Shown: piece by piece, positions 22,265-33,000 of the stretch
Numbering within the stretch: position 1 is the first letter of the stretch
Layout of the letters: the number at the start of each line of letters is the position of its first letter
From: Silene conica
Taxonomy: Eukaryota; Streptophyta; Magnoliopsida; Caryophyllales; Caryophyllaceae
DNA: 64,000 bases
NCBI GenBank assembly: GCA_029255685.2
Contig: CM055311.2
Span: forward strand, 60,787,048 to 60,851,047
Direction of reading: 5' to 3'
The notes under the pieces: generated by a model
What the model was told of the DNA's origin: nothing
Databases searched by the model: none
What the model saw: only the letters and a program-made list of their open reading frames with translations
Translations under genes and position numbers: made by a program

Positions 22265-25200
22265 ATGGATCGAAGTTGGATGTATGGTCAGCGTAGTTCA
22301 ATGGAGTTTAGGAAAGGAGTTGAAGAGTTTTGTAAAAGTGCGTTAAATTACGCCAAAAGTATGGGTGATGATGAATTTTTCTGCCCTTATGTTGATTGCT
22401 CCAATGTGGAAACCGTTCCTACCATAAGGGTGTTAAGGGAACATGTTGTTTGTCGTGGGTTAAGACAAGATTATCACATTTGGATATGGCATGGTGAAGA
22501 AGGAGTATATAGGGGAGGTAGTAGCATAAATGATCGATCAAATGACCGAGCAACAAGAAGAGATTGAACACCTTGCAGACATAGAACACCACTTAGAGGA
22601 GGAACCCAATCCTAATATTGATGTATGTGATGAGGACACTAGTGTTACTATTGAGGATGAAAATGTGGACGATGATGAAGAAGATCGGTTAAATGAGATG
22701 TTAAATGGGCTTGAAGATGAAATGAGTACGTAATCGGCCTGATGTATTTGAGAGTTTGATGCATGCATCTGAAACTCCGTTATATCCTGGATGTGTTAAG
22801 TACACTAAGTTGTCAGCGGTGCTGACATTTTTTAACATTAAAGCAAAACATGGTTAGAGTGACAAAAGCTTCACAGAGTTGTTGGAAGCTTTGCAAGACA
22901 TGTTCCCCGAAGGAAACCAAATCCCAAAGTCAAATTATTATGCTAAAAAATGGCTCTGTCCCTTGGATTTAGGCTACCAGAAAATTGATGCTTGTCCAAG
23001 TGACTGTCTTCTATATCGAAATGAGTACAGCCATTTACATGAGTGTCCTCGTTGCGGTAAATCCCGTTACAAGTTGGCAGATGGGATTCAGTTTGAGCAT
23101 GGTAAGAAGTATCCTTCAGCAAAGGTGTTATGGTATCTTCCAATAATGCCACGGCTTATACGTTTGTTTTCTATCAAGAGTGCTGCTAGGTATTTGAGGT
23201 GGCATGCTGAGGGGAGGAAGAAACATGGGAAGCTTAGGCATCCAGCGGATTCTCCTCAATGGGAAATAATTGATGATAAGTACCCTGAATTTAAGAATGA
23301 AGTTAGAAATTTGAGACTTGGGCTTAGCACGGATGGGATGAACCCATTTGGTAGTATGAGCAGTTTACATAGCACATGGCCAGTTCTTTTAGTGATTTAT
23401 AATTTGCCTCCCTGGTTAACCATGAAGCAGAAGTACATTATGTTGTCACTTCTAATATCAGGGCCTAAGCAACCAGGGAATGACATAGATATTTACCTTG
23501 CCCCACTCATTGATGATCTTAAGAAGTTATGGTACGAAGATGTAAGAGTGTTCGATGCACATGCTAATGAGAATTTCACGTTGCGGGCAATGTTATTTTG
23601 TACCATTAATGACTATCCTGCCTATGGTAATTTGTCGGGATATAAAGTGAAAGGAAAGAAAGCATGCCCTATATGTGATGATGACATGAAATCCACCTAT
23701 TTAACACATTCCGGGAAATACGTTTACCTGAATAATAGAAGGTTACTGAAACGCTTTCACCCTTACAGGAAAAAGAAATTACCCTTCAATGGAAAAGTGG
23801 AGGGAGAAGTAGCCCGTAAACCATTGAGCGGAAAAGAGGTATATGAGCGGGTTAAAGATATAGAAACAATTTTTGGTAAGACTGTTAAAATGAAGGAATC
23901 AAGCTGTCTATGGAAGAAAAAATCTATTTTTTGGGAACTTCCATATTGGCAGGACTTGCCAGTAAGACATTGTCTTGACGTGATGCACATAGAGAAGAAT
24001 GTATGTGATGCTATTGTTAGGTTTAGTTATCTCATAAACTAAATATTTTAGTCATACTAACAAAATATAATTAACATTTTAATTAACATATTTTAGATCT
24101 TATGCATGCTAATGTAATATGCGGAAATGAGGAGATTCGAACCCTTACACACGGTCCAAATATTTATGCTAGGATGATCCTCCAAGTATTCAACAAGAAC
24201 ACCTCCTTTGTGATGCACCAAGACACCCTTTGATTGAAACCGAAACTTGAGTATGCTAGTACCAAAACCGGTTTTTCCTTAAACAAATTCTAATCTTTAT
24301 TTAGAATAATTATATGAATACTACAACAAGTGTAGTATAAAAATATATATAATCTTATTATATGGAAAAATATTGTTAGATAATATTTTGAGAGGATTTT
24401 ATTTGAGGTTTCTCACACTAGAAACCCTAAGAATAGAATGAATGACTTATAGTGTTGAACAACACTTTTGATTGTGTTTTTGGTGTGGTTTTTGTGTCCT
24501 AGCCGTGAACCATCATAGGGAGCACCAAATAGTGCTTTTTGGTCTTACCAAAAACACATAGGTTGGCTCAAGATTATGTTCTCAAGGAACATGTTTTGTT
24601 ATTGTCATTTTTGTGTTCTTAAAACACAAAACACACTTAATTACCACTACCAAAAACCGGTACCACCATTACATAAAATGGACCTCCATTTTATCAAATG
24701 TCATTTTGTACAATTTGAATACTTATGTGTGACATACAATATTTCACAATTGTTCTAATTTTAAACATGCATATTTATCAAATAAATATCATTTATAAAT
24801 TAAATAAATCATATTTAACAATTTTACTAGTAATTCATAATTACTTATGTACAAAATGGTTATTCCAATAATCGTCAATACGATTCATAATAATTGTAAT
24901 AATATACAACCCGATTCATTCTAATTACGATATTATAAAATATCGTTCATTGTTTAATAATTGACACGTTTCAATTATAAACATAAATCTTACAATAAGA
25001 TTTAACCTCTGATTTCTCGATATACAAGTTTAAGGAATATGATCAACTCGTATCAATATACATTTGATCATCTTATCAATTAAGGGAATTGTCCTATAGG
25101 TGTGACCTAAAGGGATCAACTGACCACCACCGTCATACGACAGTAATGTCAAACTCTAGCTAGCCAATCATTACCGATTAATGTTGGTCAGTTGACTAAT

Positions 25201-25916
25201 ATAATTTCATATCATCCCTTGCGCATTCTTGTCACGAGATTTAATTACGTGATCGCACTATTGTTGAGGACACATTTCCCAACAGCTATTTTAGGAACAC
25301 TACTCAATTTACCTGGTAAGACGAAGGATGGCTTGAAAGTGCGTAAAGACATGGAGGAAATGAAAATTCGATCAAAGTTATGGTCAGTTGAGAAGGATAA
25401 GAGTAGGAAGGGGAAATGTTCATCCTTTTATCTTCCACCAGCTTGTTACACCCTTTCTAAATTAGAAAAAAAAATTATTCTGTGAATGTTTGTATGGGAT
25501 TAAGGTACCTACTGGGTTCTCATCTAATATAAAGAGGTTAGTATCTAAGAATGACTTCAAATTAATTGGCATGAAGTCCCATGGTTGTCATGTCATGATA
25601 CAAGTGTTCTTACCAATTGCGATTCGCGGCATTTTGCCAGAGTATGTAAGACGTGCCATTACTAAACTTTGCTCATTTTTCAATACAATATGTAGTAAAG
25701 TGGTTGATCCGGAGACACTTGATGCACTACAAGTCGATGTTATTGAAACACTTTGTGAGTTTGAGATGTATTTTCCACCTTCTTTTTTTGATATTATGGT
25801 TCATCTCATTTCACATATTGTTCGAGAGATCAAGTTGTGTGGTCCTGTATTTCTGAGGTGGGCCTATCCCTTTGAAAGGCATATGGGTGCTTTACAGGAT
25901 ATGGTAAGGAATCCAG
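22265..25916 (+). pseudogene. TNP2-type CACTA transposase, disrupted
   Basis: 22265-22560 encodes the N-terminal transposase-associated domain (MDRSWMYGQR start, two Cys-rich stretches, IWHGEEG end). A frameshift near 22530 moves to the frame with an acidic linker (DDDEEDRLNEML) up to 22733. 22879-24014 encodes the main TNP2 domain (MFPEGNQIPKSNYYAKK, C-x2-C zinc-like pairs, LGLSTDGMNPFG, CPICDDD, HCLDVMHIEKNV). The solo LTR then intervenes. 25285-25916 continues with LLNLPGKTKDGLK and, after a second frameshift in an A9 run near 25470, the DUF4218-like part (LPIAIRGILPEYVR, YPFERHMGAL). The gene ends abruptly at the TRIM. In an intact element this protein cuts at the CACTA ends. Confidence 0.87.
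24015..25284. mobile_element. Copia-like solo LTR with 5-bp duplication GCTAT
   Basis: 1,270 bp, from TGTTAGGTTTAG to ATTTCCCAACA, flanked by GCTAT at 24010-24014 and 25285-25289. The coding frame of the host transposase resumes after it (NVCDAI, then LGTLLNLPGK). The TGTTAG...CAACA ends favour Ty1/copia. No internal genes, primer-binding site or polypurine tract were seen, as expected for a solo LTR. Confidence 0.85.
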
Positions 25917-26466
25917 TGTAACACCCCAAGATTATGAGAGGAAGTTGTCCCACATAGGTAGAATGTGAGACTTGTGATATGTTTATAATAACTTCCACCC
26001 ACCACTTAGTAACAAGGCCTTGTGCTTTTGGGCTTAAGTGAGGAAAAATAATTGGCCTTAAAAGTGCACACCCATCTTATTGGGTTTGTGTTACGACGGT
26101 GGCGGGTCGGGTTGTTACAAATGGTATCAGAGCGACCCTGCGACCGTGTGGTGAGCCTGTGGTCAGGAGTACCCGGGCCACCAACCTAGCGGGGAGGATC
26201 CTGGCCCTAGTTTTGGTCATTTGAGGCACAACGAGGACGTTGTGTTCTTTAAGTGGGGGAGTTTGTAACACCCCAAGATTATGAGAGGAAGTTGTCCCAC
26301 ATCGGTAGAATGTGAGACTTGTGATATGTTTATAATAACTTCCACCCACCACTTAGTAACAAAGCCTTGTGCTTTTGGGCTTAAGTGAGGACAAATAATT
26401 GGCCCAAAAAGTGCACATCCATCTTATTGGGTTTGTGTTACGACGGTGGCGGGTCGGGTTGTTACA
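25917..26466 (+). mobile_element. TRIM (terminal-repeat retrotransposon in miniature), both LTRs present
   Basis: Two 203-bp LTRs (25917-26119 and 26264-26466) differ at only a few positions. Each begins TGTAACA and ends TGTTACA. Between them are only 144 bp: a primer-binding site TGGTATCAGAGC (26122-26133) for initiator Met-tRNA and a polypurine tract (GTGGGGGAG) just before the second LTR. No coding capacity, so it relies on proteins of other elements. The LTR similarity suggests recent insertion. The expected 5-bp duplication is missing: TCCAG lies on the left and CGCTC on the right. Cassandra-type TRIMs carry 5S rRNA-like sequence in the LTR; here a resemblance (GTGCTTTTGGGCTTAAGTGAG) is weak. 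Confidence 0.92.
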
Positions 26467-27127
26467 CGCTCTGACGACGTTTATTCTATTCTTGGTTGTT
26501 TATTGTTTGTGTGCTTGGACATGCCACCTAGTTGTTGGCCTCTGAGTCGATCACTTGGATGTTTACTTGAGTTTGATATCATCTCATACGTTGGCTTTAT
26601 TTCGGCTTTGCATGTTGAATCATGTTGTTCTCATATATTTGATTGATCGCCCATGCATTGGTCATGTTATTCATGTTTGGTGATATATATGTTCTTGTTT
26701 CTCAAGTTATATACATGTTCATATGTATAAGATGTTTGGTATTACCGTTTACATGTTTTCTGACAAAAAGTGGCTGGGAGAGCCTTGAGTTACTCCCATT
26801 GACTGTGGCATACATGTTTCATATATGACAGGTATATAGTTGGTACTGTTTGGGGAAGACGTGTGGCTAGCGAGCATTGTTGATCATTCGACATCTACCC
26901 TTACGTTTAGTTTAGAGTTAATTCATGTTGTTATCGTGGGATACCTTATCCCTCGTTTATTGAAGTATTCTTGTATATGCTATACTTTCTTATTAGTTTT
27001 AGTCTTCCGCATGTTATTTTGATATTCCGTGAATAAGGTTTTAATATATATGTCGAAATTTTTTAAAAGTATCGTATTTCCGCTGCATATTACTTGTCTA
27101 TCTTTGTGTTATATCACAGGGTGTCAC
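26467..27127 (+). mobile_element. LTR remnant, 3' part, related to the 2.6-kb solo LTR
   Basis: Shares with the right third of 17518-20127 the block GTGGCTGGGAG-CTCCCATTGACTGTGGCATACATG and the TTCCGCATG and TTTCCGCTGC blocks. It ends GGGTGTCACA at 27127. The left part is missing and begins directly at the TRIM. No reading frames are convincing. Confidence 0.5.
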
Positions 27128-27657
27128 ACAAGGAACTAAGGTTCCTTGAGGCAAGACAAACTAAAAAGAAAACAAATAAATAAAAGTCGACTTCCCGACA
27201 ACGACGCCAAAATTTGATCGGGCTTAGTCGTATACCTAATCAAATATAAACTAACTCCGCTAACTAATATAGCTAGCGAAGTCAGGATCGAATCACAGGG
27301 AGGTTAGTGATATCTAATTGTTATTTAGTTCGTCTTAATTAACCCAAATGAAAAATAGATCTCAATTTCCACAATATTATTATTATTACTAAAACTCCAA
27401 AAGGAATCAAACTTTTTCATGAAAATAACATGATTAATCGAAAATAGAACAAATCCAAATGAAAAATAGAAACATCGTACCAAAAGGATTGATACCCAGA
27501 TGCCCTTACCTAACAAAGAGCCCTAAAATCTTTATAATGACAACTTGTACTCTAGTCTCGGATGACAAGTTAATATACAAATTCATGTGGAACATGAAGA
27601 TGAAATTGCGGTTTTTCAAGGGGAAAAGGTTGATGAAATTTAAAGGCCAAAATCAAA
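27128..27657 (-). mobile_element. Athila-like leader with Asp-tRNA type primer-binding site, degraded
   Basis: On the minus strand 27209-27192 reads TGGCGTCGTTGTCGGGAA, close to the TGGCGCC-type site complementary to aspartate tRNA used by Athila/Tat elements. To its right are features often seen in these LTRs (GGATCGAATCACAGGGAGG near 27281). Whether it was once joined to the gag remnant at 7130-10909 cannot be told. No coding region. Confidence 0.42.
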
Positions 27658-27659
27658 TA

Positions 27660-27915
27660 CTCCCTCCTACCCAAAACTAGTGTCCTATTATGGTGAAATG
27701 ACTAAATTTATCAAATATTAGTTGTTTGATATTTTGGTTGAGTAGGGGTATGTAGATTGGAGAGAGTGTGTTATGATTTGTTGGGTTAAGGGTGAGTGGG
27801 GGTAATAAATGGAAATAGGTAAGATGGTAAAAAACAAGCTTAAATTTGGACAATGTGACACTTTGACGAATAAACCGAAATGGACAATGGGACATTAGTT
27901 AAGGGTTGGAGGAAG
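27660..27915. mobile_element. Stowaway-like MITE
   Basis: 256 bp between TA dinucleotides (27658-27659 and 27916-27917), with ends CTCCCTCCTACCC and GGGTTGGAGGAAG. CTCCCTCC ends with a TA duplication identify Tc1/mariner-derived Stowaway MITEs. The arms pair over most of the length. Confidence 0.8.
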
Positions 27916-27917
27916 TA

Positions 27918-28380
27918 TAAACTACAAGAAATCGGATGAATACTTGACTGCGATTCTCTCCTTCAATCTTGTACACAACTTCGTAACCACCTGAACAATA
28001 ACAAATGAACACAGGAACAGTACAAATATAATTAATATGTCGATCAGTGTCTCCCATCAATAAAAAAAAGTAAAATAAATTGTGTGAATAATTGAGGGGA
28101 GAGGTGGTTGTGGAAGAGATAGAGGAGTACTGTGAATATGATATATGAGGAAACAAGACAAATATGACAACATAGTTGTGGAAGACAAAGAGCCGTACTA
28201 TTAGAGTGTTAATTAGTGACACCAAAGACCATCCAAATAAAAGTAAAAAAAGCCCAAATAAACACGGCCCATGAAAAACATCCCATGAAAGTAGAGTGGA
28301 ATAAAAGTAAGAAAAACACAAATAAACACAGACCATGAAATACGAACCATGAAAGTAGAGTAGAAACTTAATACAGTATT
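27918..28380. other. Non-coding stretch with a tandem duplication
   Basis: At about 28256-28366 a unit of about 62 bp (AAATAAACAC-GCCCATGAAA-ACC/TCATGAAAGTAGAG) is repeated with changes. No convincing gene. Confidence 0.4.
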
Positions 28381-28885
28381 CATTATGAATAGTAACTTGT
28401 CTAGCTTACATATATTTGGGTAAGGGGAATAATTTTTGTCGTATACTATAATAAGGTTTAAATGATTATTAAACGAGTTTTGTCTTAAATTGAGCATAAA
28501 ATATATTTTGTTTTTGTCGTACGTATAATATAATAAGGTTAAATGACTATTAAACGAGTATTGTCTTAAATTGAGCGTAGAAATAAGAAGTCGATTAATA
28601 ATATATGTAGTGGGTGTGAATGCAAATGACCCAAATTCATTATAGTGTATTGAGATTGATAGATGGGTATTCATATACCACATGATGTGTCTGCACCTCC
28701 CACTTCTAGTTTCGGAACCAAAGACGGGTTTTCTCAACCTTCCGAGGATGCTAAGTTGTATGTTGGAAACTTGTCTTTTGATATTGAAATTGTTTGATCA
28801 TACGGCCCAAAAAAGTGAATGCATTTTTTTTTATCATAAGGCCCAAAAACAATAGAAGACAAAAAACAAGTTACTATTCATAATG
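28381..28885. mobile_element. Candidate Pack-type unit: inverted repeats around an RRM exon fragment
   Basis: A perfect 20-bp inverted repeat (CATTATGAATAGTAACTTGT at 28381-28400, its reverse complement at 28866-28885) bounds 505 bp. Inside are a tandem duplication at 28435-28575 (two units of about 70 bp) and a fragment of a host RNA-binding protein gene (28684-28797). Inverted repeats with captured exon sequence are typical of Pack-type transposons, but no flanking duplication was found. Confidence 0.45.
28684..28797 (+). pseudogene. Fragment of a chloroplast-type RRM RNA-binding protein
   Basis: 38 codons end in a stop. They read as a Ser/Gly/Pro-rich linker, then SEDAKLYVGNLSFDIE, containing the RNP2 motif LYVGNL of an RRM. 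The order acidic linker then KLYVGNLSFD is typical of nuclear-encoded chloroplast ribonucleoproteins (cp29/cp31 type). No upstream transit peptide and no RNP1 or second RRM is present, so it is a truncated copy, not a gene. It may have been captured by a transposon, given the flanking inverted repeats. Confidence 0.6.
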
Positions 28886-29078
28886 ACTTATAACTTGTGT
28901 TACCCATATTTTAATAAGGTAGAAGATAGAAGATTTAGTTTTGCGTGCAACTAGATCCATGAGAAATTATGAGTAATTTATAAAATGAATTAGAGAGTCT
29001 TGTTAGGGGTTATTGAACCTAACACATTCGACAACGTTTTTTCCCTAATTTTTGTGAATAAGCTTTGTTAAAAGGGCG

Positions 29079-29515
29079 TTGTTATTATCTAGATTTGTAG
29101 TAGCGAGCGGTTTGTGCAGTATTGCTCTTTTGATGCTCTATAGGTTTGAACTTTTGTTGGGTTTGGAGGACAAATCTCAAATTTGTTTAACATTTTCTCT
29201 TTCGGATGATAAAGATCATGACGTCCTGGAAACTACTGACATCTTAAAGATGGGAACTCTTGTTTTCGGGGGAACTAGGTGCCACACAAAATCTCATTCA
29301 AGAGCCCCGAGCAAGCAGAAGCAATCGGTATTCTACACGTGATGATGTGGGCCAAGGAACCTGGAATTCTCCATATCTTAATTGCAACATATTGTCTTAA
29401 TGTTTTATTACAGATCCTAGGACTCAAAACAAGAAGCCACTACTACCGGAATACAATCGACAAAATAATAAATTTAAGCAGTGATTTTCACTGTATTTCT
29501 TTCGCTTGTTACTAG
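29079..29515 (+). pseudogene. RNase H-like (RVT_3-type) fragment
   Basis: The frame at 29279-29515 reads SPEQAEAIGILHVMMWAKEPG, then LIATYCLNVLLQILGL and IDKIINLSSDFHCISF. The AEA-x5-A-x3-A and I-x-T(D/Y)CL spacing resembles plant RNase H-like domains in LINE-derived and DUF4283-associated proteins. The usual second Asp appears as Tyr here (ATYC), so it is probably inactive. Upstream sequence from about 29079 is in another frame (DDKDHDVLETTDILKMG), consistent with decay. No start, no partner domains. Confidence 0.45.
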
Positions 29516-30056
29516 AAATAAGAACTTTCTGTCCCATGACGTAGCAAGCAAGACAAAAATATTGTAATTCATATATGATATCCGAAAAAAATAAAAAAAT
29601 TTAGGATTACCATGCTAAATTCAAATACAAAAGTAAAATAAAATAAACTAACTAGTTATTACAAAGTGAATAGCAACTTAAAAATGGTTGGAACTTGATA
29701 CCTGATAGCTGAATAATCTACAACCGTAATTTGAGTGCTTTAATCAATTCCTCGACTGGCTAGCCAAGCTGAAACCCGATTAACTAAAAGAAGTTTATCC
29801 CTAGACGTGACAACTATGCTACTTATAATGCGCCAAAGAAAGCCATTATGACTTAGCCGTATGTTTCTAACTATTAAAAAAAAAAAGTTTATTGGTAATG
29901 GGTTGAAGTGTTGGACCGTCTACCAATTTATTTAACTATGGGCATATCCGCATATTTGACACAATGCCAAATGAGGCCCAACTCAACTACAATTAACAAA
30001 GGTAAAATCATCTTCATCTTCATCTTCAACTTGAAAGCTCTCCTTCAGTCTCAACC
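29516..30056 (+). promoter_or_regulatory. Upstream region and 5' leader of the histidyl-tRNA synthetase gene
   Basis: No gene inside. The last 50 bases before the start codon are pyrimidine-rich with CATCTT repeats (about 30007-30028), as in many plant 5' leaders. No clear TATA box at a convincing distance was found. Confidence 0.4.
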
Positions 30057-33000
30057 ATGGCTGCCGCATTCCCTTCCCGCCTTATCCTCCGCCCTACAGT
30101 CAACCTTCACCGTAATTCCAAATCCCCCTTTTCTCCACAAACCTTCATTTCGAACTCTCTCCTTAAACCCTTCTTCTTCTCATCTTCAGTCTCCCCTACA
30201 TCTCCTACTTCAAACCCTACTTTTTCCGCCAATTCAATTGCCACTGATTCCGGCGCTATATCCCCGCCTAATCTCGAAACTCCGACGAGAATCGATGTTA
30301 ATCCGCCAAAAGGAACTCGTGATTTCCCCCCTGATGAAATGCGCTTGCGAACTTGGCTCTTTCAGAATTTTAGAGAGGTCATTCTTATTTATTATTAGTA
30401 TTTCTAGTATTTAATTATGTTTTTTTTGTTGTTTTTATTTCTTTGGATTTTTTGAGATTTTCATTGTTTTTGTTGCTATTTGGAAATGTTGAAGGTGTCG
30501 CAATTATTTGCGTTTGAAGAGGTTGATTATCCTGTGCTCGAATCGGAAGCTTTGTTTGTTCGTAAAGCTGGCGAGGAAATCAAGGACCAGGTATAATATA
30601 CATTTACTTGACCGAATTTGATCATCGTTTTTTGTTTGTGCACTCTGATGCTGATTACAACTACATTAATTGAAGCTATGAAATAACACGGTTACCCTTT
30701 TACTATGAATAAAAATGAGGAAATGTGATTGGGATGAAACACTAGTCACCAGGGGACAACTGTGGTGGTTACCATTTTCTTTTCTAAATTTTGAAAGGGG
30801 ATAATTAAGAAAATAATTTCGGAACAAACAAAAGTGAAAAGGGCACATAGTAAATGAGCTTTAGGGAGTAGTAGTTGAGGCATATCGATCTTCTAACACT
30901 GTTCTATGCAATGTGAATTAGTAAACTGGTATGTTATAGGAGTCAAACCAACATCCTGTGAGCCTTGTGTATTTGTCTTGAACTATAATGTGTAAGATGT
31001 GGTAATTTGCTGCTTGAGTTTTTTTATATGAATGATAAAAATGAATTTATGCGCTCACGAAGTCATTATGAAGGGTATTTTGGCCCATGTGTTTCTGTTT
31101 GTGATTGTTTCTAATTTTAAAATGCCTGTTTTTAAGCACATTATTGAAAAGCCTTGTTGGATTCTAAATGCTGCAGTTATATTGTTTTGAGGATCGTGGA
31201 AATCGGCGGGTTGCATTAAGGCCTGAACTTACTCCATCATTAGCAAGACTGGTGATGCAAAAAGGGTAACTCAGCTTGCTATTCATTAGATTCAAGATAT
31301 TAGTTCTTCAAGGCAGTTTTATGAATACTTAGTCCCCAGTTGTCGGTAGTATTTGGTAGCCAGTGGGAACTCTCTAAGAGCCTTCACTTTTTCCTGTTTC
31401 ATCATTTTGTGTCCAGGTACACCATCCAGAATATGATTCCCATATTTTTTTCCTGTTCAGAAAATCCGTATCTCTGCCAATAAAATGGTTTGCAATTGGA
31501 CAATGTTGGCGGTATGAAAGAATGACCCGAGGACGGCGTCGTGAACACTACCAGTGGAATATGGATATTATTGGCGTGCCTGAAGTAATGGTGAGATAAT
31601 AGTATGATCTTGAGTTCAGTCTACAAAATGGAATGTTTGCTATCAGTGGAACTTAGAATGTTTTATAGTCTGTTCATTTGAAATGAAAGATGCAACCTTT
31701 ATGATAGGAAGACCATGGTCCATGACTACTGATGTCATTTGGGTACTAGAAAAGTCAAGTAGCTCTTGATACCAAAGAAATCATTATTCTGTCATATCAA
31801 ACCTAAATGATTTCTTCACTGAATAGGCTGAAGCAGAGCTTCTTTCTGCTATCATCACTTTTTTCAAGAGGATTGGGATTACAGCAGCTGATGTTGGGTT
31901 CAAGGTTTCCAGTAGAAAGGTGTGAACTTTTTTCTATGATACTACTCTCCTCCAATCCTTTTGATCCTTTAAGAAACCTTGAGGTGAATTTAATACTATC
32001 TTCTGAGATCTTCTGTTTGATATTATCGCATAGACATGTGGTAGGGTTCTTAATTTAAGCTTTTTGACCATCTATTGGAGTATTGTGACTCAGTTTTTCT
32101 TTTTGACAACTTTTACATTATGTTGTGAAGTGTAAAAGATAACCATCATTATGTTTGAGAAATCGTTTTATTTTGCATCTTCTCGTAATGACATTGCCAT
32201 TGAATTGCTACTATCTAACTTCAACAGCCAATAAGTACTCCACAGCTTGTTTGATATTGTCCCATGTAACTGTAATATAGCCTTTTTCTTGCATAGGCTG
32301 TTTTCCCCTAAGTTTCTTGCTTAGATGAGTGGTGCCCGTGCCACATTGAAGCTCACTTTGTAGCTGGTGCGTGCTAGTGACCCTAAGTGACCTATTGCTC
32401 CGTATGTTTGGACGAAGGGAGTTAGACACTTAGACCCATATTACCGTCCATTTCTTTTGTACTCTTCCCCACTATGGTTTTAAAATTCATTATTCTTCTT
32501 GTTTCTTTCTCTAATTTAGTTGATCAAGCAACTGAGTATATTCTAAGTGCCTTTTCTCTTATCCCTTTCTCTCTTATTGTGTGTTAATTAGTGATATTTG
32601 GTGGGTTGTATGGTGAAGGCTGGTTATTTGCAGCGACTGTTGGGACATAAACCAGTCAAAAGCAGCACCACTCAGTGACAGTGAAAACTGCCAAAGTAAG
32701 TAGATAGGAGTCAATGTGAACTCTCACTTGTTTTATGTTAGTCGCTGAATAATGCCACTAGGGAAATGCCTCCCTTTGACCCACTACAAACAAATCCCGT
32801 GGTGAGGCCATTTTTGTTTACATGGGTCTTGGTATCCGTATATTAACAAAGTACCTTCAGAGTCCATTTATCGGCAAAATAGTTAGCATGTTGTAGTTAG
32901 TCATGGGGTGGTGCTGTGAAATTAGGAAGAAGGGTACTTGGAAGATCTAAGAAGTACTTTATGGCAAATGGGGTGATTAAGAAACATAATCATACATTAT

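Larger units (their letters stand above)
20844..25916 (+). mobile_element. CACTA (En/Spm) element with TNP2 transposase pseudogene, right end lost
   Basis: Begins CACTAGTACAAAATAG at 20844. Subterminal motifs GAGGCGTTTT / AACGCCTCAAAT are repeated on both strands up to about 21010. A non-coding leader and the transposase pseudogene (22265-25916) follow. The right half is missing: the sequence stops exactly where the TRIM LTR begins at 25917. A copia-like solo LTR (24015-25284) lies inside. Immobile as it stands. Confidence 0.75.

Noticed and set aside
25917..26466. Cassandra element with 5S rRNA promoter
   Set aside because: The LTR shows only a loose likeness to 5S rRNA control sequence; called a TRIM without naming Cassandra.
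27899..28737. Long minus-strand open frames
   Set aside because: Hydrophobic, AT-driven translations overlying repeats; the coding-like RRM fragment is on the other strand.
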